From Heterobilharzia americana (Eukaryota > Platyhelminthes > Trematoda > Strigeidida > Schistosomatidae): 64,000 nucleotides of DNA. Shown piece by piece: positions 23,927-31,544 of the stretch. The position numbers and the translations under genes are program-made. The notes under the pieces were generated by a model that saw nothing but the letters and a program-made list of their open reading frames with translations, made no database searches and was not told where the DNA came from. The stretch lies in NCBI GenBank assembly GCA_944470555.2, contig OX104129.1, forward strand, positions 65,899,747-65,963,746, in the 5' to 3' direction. Numbering within the stretch: the first letter of the stretch is position 1; the number at the start of each line of letters is the position of its first letter.

Positions 23927-25642
23927 CTTAGGTTACGTCCACTCATATATAACACGAGTTATATCAAGTGGTGCCTATGAGGATATAATACTCAAAAACT
24001 GAACGGCTTTAAAGAGTGACTAGGTTTTTTCCTGGTCAGTAATACCTATCATGATAACCTTAGACAACTTTGCACTCTTCCCGAAAGTGCTTGATACGAT
24101 CACAACAACACACGCTACACACCTATGTTGATAGCACAGGAACATAAACACTACAACCCTCAGTGAATAAATTAGAAATGAAAATGTCCCATATACAAAT
24201 AATGTGTTCTATGAGAAGGTCGTATATTACTAGAGTTATTGTTTATACAAAGTAATTTACGTTTTAGAGTTTGAACATCAGAACTAATTTTAAATATTTT
24301 ATTTATAAACGTTTTCTCAAGAAAACCCAACTCTCTATTTGAATAATGAAAATCTAAACGCATCATTTGTATTACAAAAGTAACACAAATGAAAGATCTC
24401 ATGTTTTCAGCTGTTATTGACGTTACGATGGGCTTCAAAGCCAATTATCAGTTCGTCAGCTAGGAAAAAGTAAATGATGAATATTAGGTTGTGTAATTAC
24501 AACTGTATACATGTGGAGAATATTTGTAAATCAAGAGGTTGACGTTGGTAGTGTTGTGTACTTTGCGCTGAATAACTTAAATGTGAAATAATCGTCATTC
24601 TAAACAACATGATTGGTATGTTGACAGCAACCCAAATCCACCAATCAATAAAAAACAAGATCTGAGTTTAACTCAACACACAACAATCAAAGGAAACAAC
24701 CAATCACAAACCAGTTGGTCAGGACAAACTACTAAATCACTCACGGAGAGATATTGACAGCTCACTTCATACTGAAGTTAGTGCTGATGATGTCGTCTAG
24801 CAAGGCGATGAAAGCTTCACGATTAAACAGCCCAGCTCAGAGAACACAATACAACCAAGACCATCCACCTGAGCTACACATATTCCCCACTATTTGAGTT
24901 TAACTCAATCATACAGAAAAATGAAAACATGTGCAAACACCAAAGATCATCACGACAAGCTACTTAGTCATTTATGAAGAATTCCTCATACCTCAATGCA
25001 TTTTAAAGTTGATATTAATGACAGAGATAATGAAAACTTTATGGTTAAACTGTCCGGCTCAGAGATAACAATCCCGGAAACTGTGATTACTTCAGAAATA
25101 CAGATAGACATCAACGTAGAACTTCATCGAGTTCAAGTTGTCCTAAGTTACAGCAGCATACAAAAAACGAATAGATAGAAAAAAACTTATATCAAAATGT
25201 ATGAGAGGATAATACTTTTTAACAGTGAATTTTAGTGGAAATGTCAGAACTTTCCAATACGTTGAAGAGTTAATACATCTGCGCCATAGTGATTAATTTC
25301 CAACCACGGTAACAAGGGTCTCCAAACATTGATTCCTATGATCTCGGGGACCCTAGCCAAGTATGCTACACTTCCCTAAACAGCTCATGGCAACAATCAA
25401 CAACTTCAGGGACTAGTGCCACGTCTGCAAAGTGATTACTTCTTCGACTAGCATTGCACTTCAAGGTAGAAGTAAAATCCTCATAAGTGTGAATACATAA
25501 AAACTAACCTTATTTTAGCAACTTTAAACAGTCTGGAACCACACAGCTCTTCTTCAAATCGAACTAGACCAGATAATTCAGATAAATAATCCTCAACATT
25601 GACAACTGGTGAAGGAGATAATCCAGCCAACTGATTCCCCAT
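435..25642 (-). CDS. PIK3R4: VPS15 / PIK3R4, PI3-kinase class III regulatory subunit (7 exons, 3' part outside window)
   Basis: Join of exons 25642-25509, 22318-22172, 16662-16467, 13809-13468, 6122-5758, 4489-4360 and 616-435; every junction has GT..AG and the phases agree, giving 498 codons plus 2 bases. The protein starts MGNQLAG, a myristoylation-type N-terminus shared with animal VPS15. Visible in order: N-lobe lysine in VVKIF (K58), helix with TRPFL and KRWIAYQ (about 119-134), catalytic loop HGDIKAENV (163-171, D165), ADPAPFKP in place of the DFG segment (D183), [14 protein letters not shown] (206-219), [16 protein letters not shown] (390-405), and the C-lobe end [22 protein letters not shown]15 anchors and activates VPS34 in endosomal and autophagy PI3P synthesis. 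The HEAT and WD40 regions expected next are not in the window, so the gene runs off the left edge. An extra Ser/Asn/Thr-rich stretch of about 170 residues sits inside the kinase-like domain. Confidence 0.94.
830..985 (-). mobile_element. tRNA-derived SINE (type 3)
   Basis: Contains TGCATATCTGTACAGCAGGC AATGAGCCACAG at one end and AACTAGTGAACCGCAGC at the other, the same frame of words as copies at 8470, 35425 and 38510. The promoter-like head is read on the minus strand. Confidence 0.6.
1118..1295 (-). mobile_element. tRNA-derived SINE (type 2), minus copy of an inverted pair
   Basis: Reverse complement of the element at 1385: B-box GGGTTCGATCCCTGGCGGGG, GTGCGCACTGCTGAGAAGTG, GGACAGCTGTCCAGTGCTCC-like body, ending AACAACTTAA. 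Confidence 0.8.
1385..1565 (+). mobile_element. tRNA-derived SINE (type 2), plus copy
   Basis: GACCCAGTGGCTCAATGG (A-box) and GGTGTCGGGTTCGATCCC (B-box) in a tRNA-like head whose ends GACC and GGTC pair. The body is GTGTCATACTAGGACG, CAGCTGTCCAGTGCTCCC, CAACTGGTGTCAGTC. A third copy lies at 26905. Confidence 0.83.
3000..3965 (-). mobile_element. Non-LTR element family D, 3' end
   Basis: 3884-3597 minus reads [20 protein letters not shown] and [16 protein letters not shown], the RT C-terminal connection of RTE-like elements. The 3' UTR runs to about 3000 with TTTATTTTTATTTATTAGAAC. The same family is at 34800-35905. Confidence 0.7.
4285..4346. repeat. (TA)n microsatellite
   Basis: About 31 uninterrupted TA units, 13 bases downstream of the VPS15 exon 6 donor. 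Confidence 0.98.
4360..4489 (-). CDS. PIK3R4: VPS15 exon 6 (C-lobe)
   Basis: 130 bases with acceptor TGCATAG|A and donor AAA|GTAAGT. Encodes [20 protein letters not shown] and onward to IPCEHAK, close to the C-lobe of VPS15. A (TA)n tract starts only 13 bases after the donor, inside the next intron. Confidence 0.93.
4850..5640 (-). mobile_element. RTE-B internal-deletion derivative (5' leader joined to 3' end)
   Basis: Read on the minus strand: 5640-5383 equals the RTE-B 5' leader (compare 47330-47120). At about 5382 it jumps directly to the C-terminal end of RT and 3' region (compare 43880-43370), ending with an (AAT)n tail. About 3.1 kb of the element is absent. VPS15 intron 6/5 side: it lies between exons 6 and 5. 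Confidence 0.85.
5758..6122 (-). CDS. PIK3R4: VPS15 exon 5 (low-complexity insert, then DLFSIG)
   Basis: 365 bases with acceptor TTTTTAG and donor ATTGG|GTAAGT. Encodes residues 274-394: a Ser/Asn/Glu-rich, poorly conserved stretch that ends in [12 protein letters not shown], the start of the conserved helix (the human protein reads MDIFSAGC at this place). Gly395 is split across the next junction. The phases match exons 4 and 6. Confidence 0.9.
6500..8115 (+). mobile_element. Penelope-like retroelement, decayed (RT plus GIY-YIG end)
   Basis: Frame-broken plus-strand coding. A piece at about 7420 reads [12 protein letters not shown], comparable to the YVDDTF region of Penelope-like RTs. The end at 7840-8090 ([29 protein letters not shown], then [19 protein letters not shown]) matches the C-terminal GIY-YIG endonuclease pattern of these elements. 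Multiple stops show it is dead. Antisense in VPS15 intron 4. Confidence 0.75.
8268..8354. repeat. (TA)n microsatellite
   Basis: About 43 TA units in VPS15 intron 4, following the Penelope-like element. Confidence 0.98.
8470..8670 (-). mobile_element. tRNA-derived SINE (type 3)
   Basis: Shares GCAGTAGATAATGAACCAT and CCTAAACTGATAAGCCACAA with the other type 3 copies. The minus-strand head is TGTGGCTTATCAGTTTAGG (A-box-like). Confidence 0.6.
9223..9239. repeat. (AT)n microsatellite, short
   Basis: Eight AT units. Confidence 0.95.
9600..10849 (+). mobile_element. RTE-B copy, 5'-truncated within RT
   Basis: Starts at [20 protein letters not shown], continues through a damaged palm (FANDDDL where FADD is expected), [30 protein letters not shown] and [11 protein letters not shown], and ends with a (TAG)n tail at 10836-10849. 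Multiple stops. Antisense in VPS15 intron 4. Confidence 0.85.
11995..12225 (-). mobile_element. Sm-alpha SINE lacking the tRNA-like segment
   Basis: Minus strand: head TTGGACCGAATTGATTGGTC, GATGCCTCGATATTACC, then ATAGATAGTGGC directly followed by the hammerhead unit. Compared with the copy at 13065-13265, the A-box/B-box stretch is missing. Confidence 0.75.
12015..12080 (-). ncRNA. Hammerhead ribozyme, Sm-alpha type (copy 1, weakened)
   Basis: On the minus strand: CTGACGA core at 12056-12050, stem II GTCC/GGAC with a short loop, GAAA core at 12035-12032, then TGCGCATC, the position of the cleavage triplet (ATC). Stem I pairing is poor compared with the other copies, so activity is doubtful. 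It lies in VPS15 intron 4 in the sense orientation. Confidence 0.75.
13065..13265 (-). mobile_element. Sm-alpha SINE (tRNA-like part plus hammerhead)
   Basis: On the minus strand, CGTGGCATAGTGGATAACG (A-box-like) and GAGGTTTGAGTCTCAGTG (B-box-like) precede ribozyme copy 2. A separate head fragment in the opposite orientation lies at 13320-13375. Confidence 0.82.
13089..13150 (-). ncRNA. Hammerhead ribozyme, Sm-alpha type (copy 2, best preserved)
   Basis: On the minus strand: GCAG-CTGACGA (13128-13122), stem II GTCCCAAATGGGAC, GAAA (13107-13104), CGCGCGTC, then CTGGATTCC. Both core boxes and the GTC cleavage triplet (13098-13096) are intact, stem II is 4-5 bp, and stem I pairs ATGCAG with CTGGAT with one mismatch. 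The layout is that of the known schistosome Sm-alpha hammerhead. The predicted cut follows position 13096 on the minus strand. Sense orientation within VPS15 intron 4. Confidence 0.9.
13320..13378 (+). mobile_element. Sm-alpha SINE head fragment, inverted relative to its neighbour
   Basis: Plus-strand CTCTATTGGCATATGGGC then GCGGATGCCTCAATATTGC equals the head of the minus-strand copy at 12140-12225. Only the head is present. Confidence 0.65.
13468..13809 (-). CDS. PIK3R4: VPS15 exon 4 (catalytic and activation loops)
   Basis: 342 bases, phase 0 at both ends; acceptor TTTTTAG, donor AAT|GTAAAA. Encodes [20 protein letters not shown], then ADPAPFKP where kinases have DFG, then the activation segment [15 protein letters not shown] (205-219). 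The reading frame would hit a stop 18 bases past the donor, so the intron is needed. After ERF the sequence becomes Thr-rich (TTTTT at about 228-232), the beginning of the long insert. Confidence 0.93.
14036..14355 (-). mobile_element. Sm-alpha SINE (full structure: head, tRNA-like promoter, hammerhead)
   Basis: Read on the minus strand from 14355: a head with TTGATTGGTCTCCATCGA, then TGGTCTACTGGGC (A-box-like) and GCGTTTGAGTCTT (B-box-like), then the hammerhead unit ending GGATTCCACTG. The head is shared with 12140-12225. It lies in VPS15 intron 3. Confidence 0.82.
14044..14100 (-). ncRNA. Hammerhead ribozyme remnant, Sm-alpha type (copy 3)
   Basis: On the minus strand: CTGATGA (14084-14078) and GAAA (14063-14060) are intact. 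Stem II has decayed (GTCC against AGAT), and the cleavage triplet reads TTC. Stem I keeps ATCCA/TGGAT. Sense orientation within VPS15 intron 3. Confidence 0.78.
15045..15650 (+). mobile_element. RTE-A 3' end, older degenerate copy
   Basis: AATGTAGAAGTCAGGTATAG AGCC, GGAAAGTCAATTGATGAGG and the tail TGATATGAGGTGTAGTGAC with TTACGCAGTAACG correspond to RTE-A words. No open frame remains. Ends in a (TA)n tract. VPS15 intron 3. Confidence 0.75.
15650..15721. repeat. (TA)n microsatellite at an RTE-A 3' end
   Basis: About 36 TA units directly after the last recognisable RTE-A words (GTTACGCAGTAACG). Confidence 0.98.
16467..16662 (-). CDS. PIK3R4: VPS15 exon 3 (kinase helix region)
   Basis: 196 bases with acceptor CGTTTAG|A and donor TCA|GTAAGT. 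Encodes [23 protein letters not shown] and onward through TRPFL and [17 protein letters not shown], matching the alpha-D/alpha-E part of VPS15 kinase-like domains. The last 14 or so residues ([15 protein letters not shown]) have no counterpart I know of in other VPS15 proteins and extend the linker before the catalytic loop. Confidence 0.92.
17279..17930 (+). mobile_element. RTE-A 3' end copy, inverted partner of the next copy
   Basis: Starts at CCATTGAAGGTGGAAGAC and runs to CAGTAATGCCTGGTCCTATG. The 93-codon C-terminal piece differs from the minus copy at only 3 positions and has the same stop after LTVG. Confidence 0.9.
18190..20118 (-). mobile_element. RTE-A non-LTR retrotransposon, 5'-truncated copy with near-complete RT
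   Basis: Read from 20118: linker ([11 protein letters not shown]), RT fingers at 19858-19541 ([20 protein letters not shown]), palm at 19586-18837 ([46 protein letters not shown] with intact YADD), thumb and C-terminal part at 18799-18518 ([19 protein letters not shown]), then the 3' UTR ending GCAGTAATGCCTGGTCCTAT near 18205. Frame changes at 19541-19586 and near 18837 make it non-functional. Lies in VPS15 intron 2 in the sense orientation. Confidence 0.9.
20120..22165. other. VPS15 intron 2, mostly unrecognised
   Basis: Apart from the tRNA-like head at 20635 nothing is identified. A short inverted word TTCGG...CCGAG at 21121-21140 is discussed under rejected items. Confidence 0.5.
20635..20730 (+). 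mobile_element. tRNA-like SINE head (type 4)
   Basis: TCGAATAATTCAGTGGTAAC (A-box-like) followed about 40 bases later by GCGGATTCGAATCTC (B-box). It is not a complete tRNA cloverleaf by eye and looks like a SINE head. The body to about 20900 is unrecognised. Confidence 0.5.
22172..22318 (-). CDS. PIK3R4: VPS15 exon 2 (kinase N-lobe)
   Basis: 147 bases between acceptor TTTCCTAG and donor CAC|GTAAGC, phase 2 in and phase 2 out. Encodes [15 protein letters not shown] and continues to YNLLFFS. The lysine of VVKIF is at the place of the ATP-site lysine (the human protein has a similar VVVKVF). The phase match with exons 1 and 3 is what identifies this short exon. It lies between two transposon-filled introns of 3.2 and 5.5 kb. 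Confidence 0.88.
22540..22860 (+). promoter_or_regulatory. TATA-box-like element in possible LTR remnant
   Basis: CTGTATAAATAGGGTCCG at about 22610-22627 is a strong TATA box by sequence, followed by pyrimidine-rich DNA. No second LTR copy or adjoining LTR-element coding was found, so this may be chance in AT-rich DNA. Confidence 0.25.
23200..24765. other. VPS15 intron 1, no element recognised apart from the microsatellite
   Basis: AT-rich sequence with short unconserved frames. Confidence 0.5.
23843..23925. repeat. (CT)n followed by (AT)n
   Basis: CT units 23843-23862, then AT units to 23925. VPS15 intron 1. Confidence 0.98.
24770..25110 (+). repeat. Repeat F: two diverged direct copies
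   Basis: 24785-24860 (GCGATGAAAGCTTCACGATT AAAC..GCTCAGAGAAC) and 25022-25075 (GATAATGAAAACTTTATGG TTAAACTG..GCTCAGAGATAAC) align base by base over the central part. CACCTGAGCTACACATATTC CCCACTATT at 24868 also occurs in altered form at 37282. Confidence 0.55.
25509..25642 (-). CDS. PIK3R4: VPS15 exon 1 (start codon, myristoylation motif)
   Basis: Encodes residues 1-44 plus two bases of codon 45 (Arg). Begins [20 protein letters not shown] and ends [10 protein letters not shown], which matches the N-terminus of animal VPS15. Gly2 followed by Asn-Gln-Leu is the expected N-myristoylation context for membrane anchoring. The donor is AAG|GTTAGT at 25508-25503. Any upstream non-coding exon is not recognisable. 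Confidence 0.93.
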
Positions 25643-25904
25643 TCTTTGTGAGTATCTAACTAGCTACTTTTGTAAGTAGCATGAACGAATCTGTCTGTGA
25701 AAGATAAATAAACAATTATATGATTAAAGTGTTCTCAAAATATTATAACAGATATCGGAGAAAGATAACATGATTAAGAAAAATAAATGCATAATACCCT
25801 CCATCTTACTTTGATATTTTATTGTCAATAACAATTTGGTCAGTAGTACAATAGAAGAACCATAAATCATTGCACCTTCAATTGACTTATGCTTGAATAA
25901 GTTT

Positions 25905-26050
25905 GAATATTACAACCAAGAGTCGAAGGAGATCATGTGAGGACGAAATGAAAGCTTGTGGGCAGACTGTAGAGAACAGTGTGCAATGGCGACGTGCTAC
26001 TGAAGCCCTATGTTCCACTAGGAACCCAAGGGAAAAATAATAATAATAAT
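25905..26050 (+). mobile_element. RTE-B 3' terminal fragment
   Basis: GACGAAATGAAAGCTTGTGGG and CGTGCTACTGAAGCCCTATG TTCCACTAGGAACCCAAGG followed by (TAA)n, as at the other B ends. It lies just upstream of the VPS15 start codon. Confidence 0.8.
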
Positions 26051-26054
26051 TGGC

Positions 26055-26900
26055 TGCTTTAAACACTACAGTATTATTATGAGTCATGAAAGCTATTACC
26101 ATAGTGAATAATATATTGTGAATCACTCATTTTTCAGCTCATAACAAATGATTACGCAGTCTATGAGATAAGTTTGGGAGTAGACGTATTCACATTTTGT
26201 TTGTTGATGATAGTGAACGTCAAATTGGACTTTGAAATTCATTACCATCCACTTTAGACTTGATAATAATATCATGCTGCTAAAGTTAATGATTCCGTTA
26301 AAACCGAGATTTACACAAAGTAATGACTGGTCAATATTTTGCTTGAATAATAGCTCTTAAACAGTATACGAGATGAATAATTTTGTATTCATATAGAAAA
26401 TGTCAACCTTTTGGTTTTTATATTCTACTTAACTGTTAAATCTTGTTCTACGCTTGATAAAAACTATTCGCTTGGATATGGAAGAAGGATTGGTCGATCT
26501 ATACTCATTTACGTGAAAGCCTAAGAGTTTTGGTTCACTGGATTAGACATTTAACTGACTTCCATTCAAAGCGTTATGCGTTCAAACCTGACTTTGTACC
26601 AACATTTCAGGGTTTGGTAAGGAAATGATAAATGCGATCATCTGTGAAGAATCAAGGAATTCATTTACACCTCAATGTTTACTGTAGTTGAAAAAGCAAC
26701 TCGTAAAACATTAGTTGTACTAAATTGAAGCTTGAGACACTTAAAAATCCCGATCATACAACCCAACAGTTAGCATGAATGAGTCAGAAAAGTGAGCACC
26801 AGATAAAAGGAATATTTATAATTCAATTAGGTTTATGGGAGTTTTATCGATTCTAAATTGGTATTCACCACCTTCGCGTACTGAAAATAGGAAAACGTAG
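26055..26900. other. Upstream of VPS15, nothing recognised
   Basis: Between the RTE-B tail and the SINE at 26905. The VPS15 promoter may lie between 25643 and here, but no element can be named. Confidence 0.4.
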
Positions 26901-26904
26901 ATCA

Positions 26905-27080
26905 TTGGATTTCGACCCAGTGGTCCAAAGGTAACGTGGTCGCTATGGAACCTGCGTTCGATCCCTGGCGGGGTCGTGTGTGTACACTACTGAGTCTCAT
27001 ACTAGGATGAAACAGCTGTCTAACGTTCCCAGGTTTTCAATGCTTCTCCAACTGATGTCAATCAGTGATAAATAATACCA
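26905..27080 (+). mobile_element. tRNA-derived SINE (type 2), third copy
   Basis: GACCCAGTGGTCCAAAGGTA, CTGCGTTCGATCCCTGGC, then TCATACTAGGATGAAACAGC and CCAACTGATGTCAATCAG, parallel to 1385-1565 with many substitutions. Confidence 0.8.
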
Positions 27081-27394
27081 TTGGAATATTTATAAATACT
27101 GAGTTGATAGCAGAAAATCATTCAGATTGTCTTCCCATAATGATAAAAACGATGACTACGATAAACATAGATATTATATACCGTTTCCATACACAGCTTA
27201 TATATAACTAAACGCATACTACTCAATAGGTAATCGAGAACTTAAACAGTAGATTGAAACACAACTGTTTTTGTGTGACGGCTAACAGTACCCTCCATCT
27301 GTCTGTAATACATGAATTAGATTTAAAACGGTTATTTAGTAGCTAAAAGCTGACAGCCTAAACCATCCAATAAAAATTCACTCTAAATGCCTGG

Positions 27395-27535
27395 TACAAG
27401 GTTTGGATACCAAGCTGTGATCTGCACTAATTGACTACCCAGGTCGAAGTAGGTGGAACGGGGTTTGAACCTTGAACCATTGACATAGAGTAAAGTACTT
27501 ACGCCATCATCGCGAAGTCAGTGAACGACAACCTT
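27395..27535 (-). mobile_element. tRNA-derived SINE (type 3), divergent fragment
   Basis: Carries the type 3 B-box region (GTAGGTGGAACGGGGTTTGA on the plus strand) and a decayed head. Confidence 0.5.
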
Positions 27536-27834
27536 CACTACTGATCATTATCTTGTCGTAAAAATAAACATATTTCAGGAGAAATCAAAAGAAATCCCAC
27601 CCTGATGAGTTGATATTGCAGTGTTCTTAATGATGAAATAATAACTCGTATAGAAAACTAGAAAGGAAAAAGAAGTGAACTTCAACTACTCTCTATATCT
27701 TGATCCTTACCGATAGTTAAGATTTGTTTTGTTTTAAATTCATCAAGAAATACAAATACCAAAATAGTGAATATTAATTACTCAATGCCTAACTGTCTTT
27801 AAATCCTCGAATCCCAACTTGATTTGTATATCTA

Positions 27835-28430
27835 CAGGTGGCGGCACAGATGAGGACGTCAAAGCCAGGATCGGAAAACCAAAACAGGCGTTCATCAGTC
27901 TGAAATCAGTATGGAGATCTATTGCACTCAGCATAAAGCCCGAACAAGATCCGGATTTTTAACACCAAAGTCAGTGCTTCTATATGGTTCAGAGACTCGG
28001 CGCGTCACGAAAAGTATTTACAATAAACTACAGACATATATCATCAACAGCTGCCACCCACGTTCACTTGATACTGAAGATCAGATGGATGGTCAGAATA
28101 ATAGAAATAAGCAACAAGAAACTCTGGCTGTCAATGAACCAACCAAGAACTCATCGCCCAACAAATATGCAGAAGAAAGTGGAGATGGATTGGATTGAAC
28201 ATACACTGAGAAGACAATTAGAAGACATCACGCGCCAGGCCCTCGAGTGGAACCCAGATGGGAGACGATGAGTTGGACGTCCCAGCTGAGGGTGACATGG
28301 AAGAGATCGTGTGAGCAAGAAATGAAAGCTTGTGGGGATTGGTGGAGCCAGGTTGAAAAGACTGCAGAGAAGAGAGTGAAATGGAGACGTGCTACTGAAG
28401 TCCTATGTTCCACTAGGAACCCAAGGGACA

Positions 28431-28471
<41 letters not shown>
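27835..28471 (+). mobile_element. RTE-B 3' copy with (TAA)n tail
   Basis: Begins GGTGGCGGCACAGATGAGG (GGTDEDVKARIGK), continues through SVLLYGSETRRVTKSI, WIEHTLRRQLEDITRQALEW and the terminal WRRATEVLCSTRNPRDK, then (TAA)n. One stop near 27960 and a frame change near 27985. It sits between VPS15 and OTUD3. Confidence 0.87.
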
Positions 28472-28963
28472 TCTTACTACTCTTCACACATTCCTCGGAC
28501 CTTCAGTTATGTTGACGTATAACTGTTATGGAACGCTAATGTACACCTTGGCAAGGGAAACAGAGTTCAAACTTGTTAGTTACTGGTTAGTAACTAATGC
28601 GCCATAGGTGAATACACTTACGTTTAACTATTTCGATATACCTTCAGCCTAATTTTTAAGCGATCCAAAGTGTTATATCATCAGAGCTGGTATTTAGATT
28701 AAAAAACACTCAACTGTCACAACTAATCAGTGCAAACTTCATTTTAAAAAAATTAAGGAATCAAAAGTATATAATCTGGAATAGATACATTAGAAATTCA
28801 CATCTTGTAAGTACATTATAGCTTAAAGCTAAATGAGTAAATAAATACAATACATATATCTCAACGAGAAATATGCCATAAAATATCTCAAAAGTATTAA
28901 ATGAAATAGTATAAAGGAACAAATATCTTATAAAAACAAAGAGAAGGATAACACAGTAACTAG

Positions 28964-29860
28964 TTATATATGTAACGCAGATATGGACTTCACAATAAAA
29001 TCGGAATCAGACATTTCAAGAGATTTTCTGTTAAGTTGACGTTTATCTTTTTTGCTTAACTTTCTATTGAATGGGAAAGTTTGAAAGAAATCAACATTAC
29101 AATCAGAATGCTTATTACTTGATACTCTTCTTCTTGTATTTCCGCATGAATTAATCGATGTTTTATCATTGTTCTCATCATCAGAAAAATAATCTATAGA
29201 TATTTTACTAGATGTGATATTGTTTGTGGATGATAAAGGATCTTCAACTGAAAGACAAATCTTTATTCTTGTCGGATTAGTTGAAGTATCACCAAAAACA
29301 CGTACACTTGAATAATGTTCACCATTATGATAAGCTAAATGAAGTTGAGGATAGGCTGAAACTCTCATCTGTGGTATATTAATAGAGGGAATACCGGCTA
29401 GCCATGGTTTTTGTTTCAATTGATGTATAATAATATAAACTGAGAAATAACGTGATATTGCAATAATACATTCATGACCACCATATGTTCCAAGAGAACG
29501 AAGATTATTCAATTTGTCTTTTACATCAAAAAATGGTTCGAATTCTTCCTTATGTGTTTCTATGTAAAGTACAGCTTGTTCACGAACTTCTTTATGATTG
29601 GCTATTGTCCCATACAATTGATCGGATAATGATGAAAATAAACAATTTCCATCAGATGGTACTTCACGAAAATCTAAACCAAGTTGATTTAATTGTTCAC
29701 GAAATTCAGGTGCTGATGGATCATTCTTTAAATAATAATCACCTTCATTATTACCTTTACAGCATACTTTAGATATTCTCTCTAATTGTTGACTATCCGA
29801 ATGGGTATTATTCTTTTTATTCCTTTGATAGCAGCCCTTGTTTTTAGACTTGGAACCCAT
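28964..29860 (-). CDS. OTUD3: OTU-domain deubiquitinase, OTUD3-like
   Basis: Single coding exon of 298 residues. The start is the ATG at 29860 (MGSKSKNK), the first ATG after an in-frame upstream stop. The OTU cysteine protease domain runs from about residue 50 to 190: EVPSDGNCLFSSLSDQL carries the catalytic Asp70 and Cys73, and GEHYSSVRVFG carries His182. Flanking residues (EFREQLNQLGLDFREVP, FEPFF, LGTYGGHECIIA, IIIHQL, LHLAYHNGEHY) follow the order in OTUD3. The short C-terminal end VKSISALHI resembles the VKTFAALNI end of human OTUD3, which favours this family over other OTU proteins. The family removes ubiquitin chains in the cytoplasm. The linker 191-270 is Ser/Asn-rich and unconserved. 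A UBA-like segment known in human OTUD3 is not obvious here. The catalytic residues look intact, so an active enzyme is likely. Confidence 0.93.
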   Translation of the reverse strand: MGSKSKNKGCYQRNKKNNTHSDSQQLERISKVCCKGNNEGDYYLKNDPSAPEFREQLNQLGLDFREVPSDGNCLFSSLSDQLYGTIANHKEVREQAVLYIETHKEEFEPFFDVKDKLNNLRSLGTYGGHECIIAISRYFSVYIIIHQLKQKPWLAGIPSINIPQMRVSAYPQLHLAYHNGEHYSSVRVFGDTSTNPTRIKICLSVEDPLSSTNNITSSKISIDYFSDDENNDKTSINSCGNTRRRVSSNKHSDCNVDFFQTFPFNRKLSKKDKRQLNRKSLEMSDSDFIVKSISALHI

Positions 29861-30025
29861 ACAAAGCAAAAACTCAAATCGTCTACCCCACAGTCTCAAG
29901 GTAGTACACGTATTATTATCACGTTAATCAGCAACAACAGTGACGGTTGATGTAACAGTAGTAGTAGGGGTGGTGGTGGTGGTAGTAGTAGTACCAATAT
30001 GACTGAGGAGAAATCTACTTCATAA
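29861..30025 (-). promoter_or_regulatory. OTUD3: Probable OTUD3 5' leader with splice acceptor and two-codon upstream ORF
   Basis: On the minus strand a pyrimidine-rich TCTTTTTTACAG ends at 30026, a good 3' splice site, so an untranslated first exon may lie further right. The leader begins TTATGAAGTAG: an upstream ATG followed by one codon and a stop. It also contains a (GTA/GTG)n tract. Inference only; no transcript is available. Confidence 0.45.
29958..29993. repeat. (GTA)n/(GTG)n trinucleotide tract
   Basis: Plus-strand GTAGTAGTAGG then GGTGGTGG then GTAGTAGTAGTA. It lies in the probable OTUD3 leader. Confidence 0.9.
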
Positions 30026-30029
30026 CTGT

Positions 30030-31540
30030 AAAAAAGATTAAAGGATAATATGTTTTTACATAGCTTTAAGAAAGAGAACTAAGAAATCAACCCAAATTTA
30101 ACGGTGAGCTCATCAGTCTAGCTCAAAACAAATATATTTATTGGAAAATTAAGTTTTCATTGTGCAATTCACTTACATAAAACTGGTGACTACCGATGTT
30201 TGACATTATGGCAAATGTGAGTATATTTAACTCAGCATTCACGTAAAGATATATTTATCAGAATGAAATATACCTTCGATAGCCTTCTATATCGGAATAT
30301 AAAGGGAGGATAAGAACCGATGACTAAACGACTGAGAGACTAGATCGATAATTCATAGCTGCACTAAATAGGTTTACTGATAACAGCTCTATACAGTTAT
30401 TTAGTTCGCTTCTTGTCTTGACTAACATAACCTTTCTTAGTAGGTGGTTGATAGATAATGCAAACTTATCTTCTGTATCTATTCATGGGAGCTAGTCACC
30501 CAATCAATTATTAAATCTCCCCGTATCTATTGTCTTACAGCTGACCTGTACAGAAACTACTCTGTATCTCCATTATATACAATTGCTACACTGAGTATAA
30601 ATTTGATCAAAACTCAGTAATCTTCACATATCTTCCACTTGCAGTGATTGTCTTATAGCTAATTGTCAAAAGTAAACTCACACCTATGTTGCATACCTAA
30701 CGATCGGTGGGGCAAATGGAAATCTAATAAGTTACGCAGGTGGTGAATAACATCATATTTCTAGTTGGTGCCTTTGTATATAGTGCAAATTGTAAACCGC
30801 TTTGCTAAGTACGGATGTCACAGATAAGCATATTCAACTGGTATTTAAAACTTCCAGAAGAAAAGTTCATACTTTACACGCTCAAGTGAAATTTACTGAC
30901 AAACTAGTGGTAACGTGTTTGCAAAAAAATGGATCCTGATAATGTCTCAGGTTTATGTACATAATATAACTATTCGGTGATAGTTTTCAGTACTGCCAAT
31001 TAAGTAAGGGATATCACCAGAATTTACTCCATTCTAAAGTTCATAAGTAATTATGGTGTCAACCTTAGTATAATTATTTTTTTGGTAGGCAGTATAACCA
31101 TTTCACAGAAGTATTTGTAGTCAAGGCTAGACACAGAACTATTTAGCGTAATACACCCTTTTGGCTAACATTTTCACTGAAATTCGAAACTAGCAATCAC
31201 AGCTTCAAGTAAATGGTTAGTGCTTGCCAAATAGGATGAAGCGGCCATAACGCATTTTACCGTTATAACTAATGAAAATGAGTGTGACGATACAATAGAC
31301 TGATAGAAAAAATCCTGAAGTGGACCTCACATATCAACAAAGATTGATGAATCCAGAGTTCCAAATATCAGCAACTGGAACATTCTTGCCATCCTAATTT
31401 GCTTCTGACATACAATTCTGATCCACTAAAAGTACTTCTTTTATTGCAAATGATTTCATATAGATTAGATTTCCTTGGTTGTACTGGATTCTCTTTCTAG
31501 ACAAGGTCATCAGTGCTAGCAATAATATGAATTCACACTG
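30030..31540. other. No recognisable feature
   Basis: AT-rich with no conserved coding on either strand. Possibly upstream or intronic sequence of the OTUD3 gene. Confidence 0.5.
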
Positions 31541-31544
31541 CAGT

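Noticed and set aside
24778..24830. Plus-strand CTGATGA...GATGAAA in repeat F, again hammerhead-like
   Set aside because: A 6 bp stem II can be drawn, but an extra base separates it from the core and neither a stem III ending in a cleavage triplet nor a stem I could be found. The second copy at 25022 lacks the CTGATGA box.
24996..25178. 60-codon frame close to VPS15 exon 1
   Set aside because: It overlaps repeat F, is on the opposite strand and shows no conserved motif.
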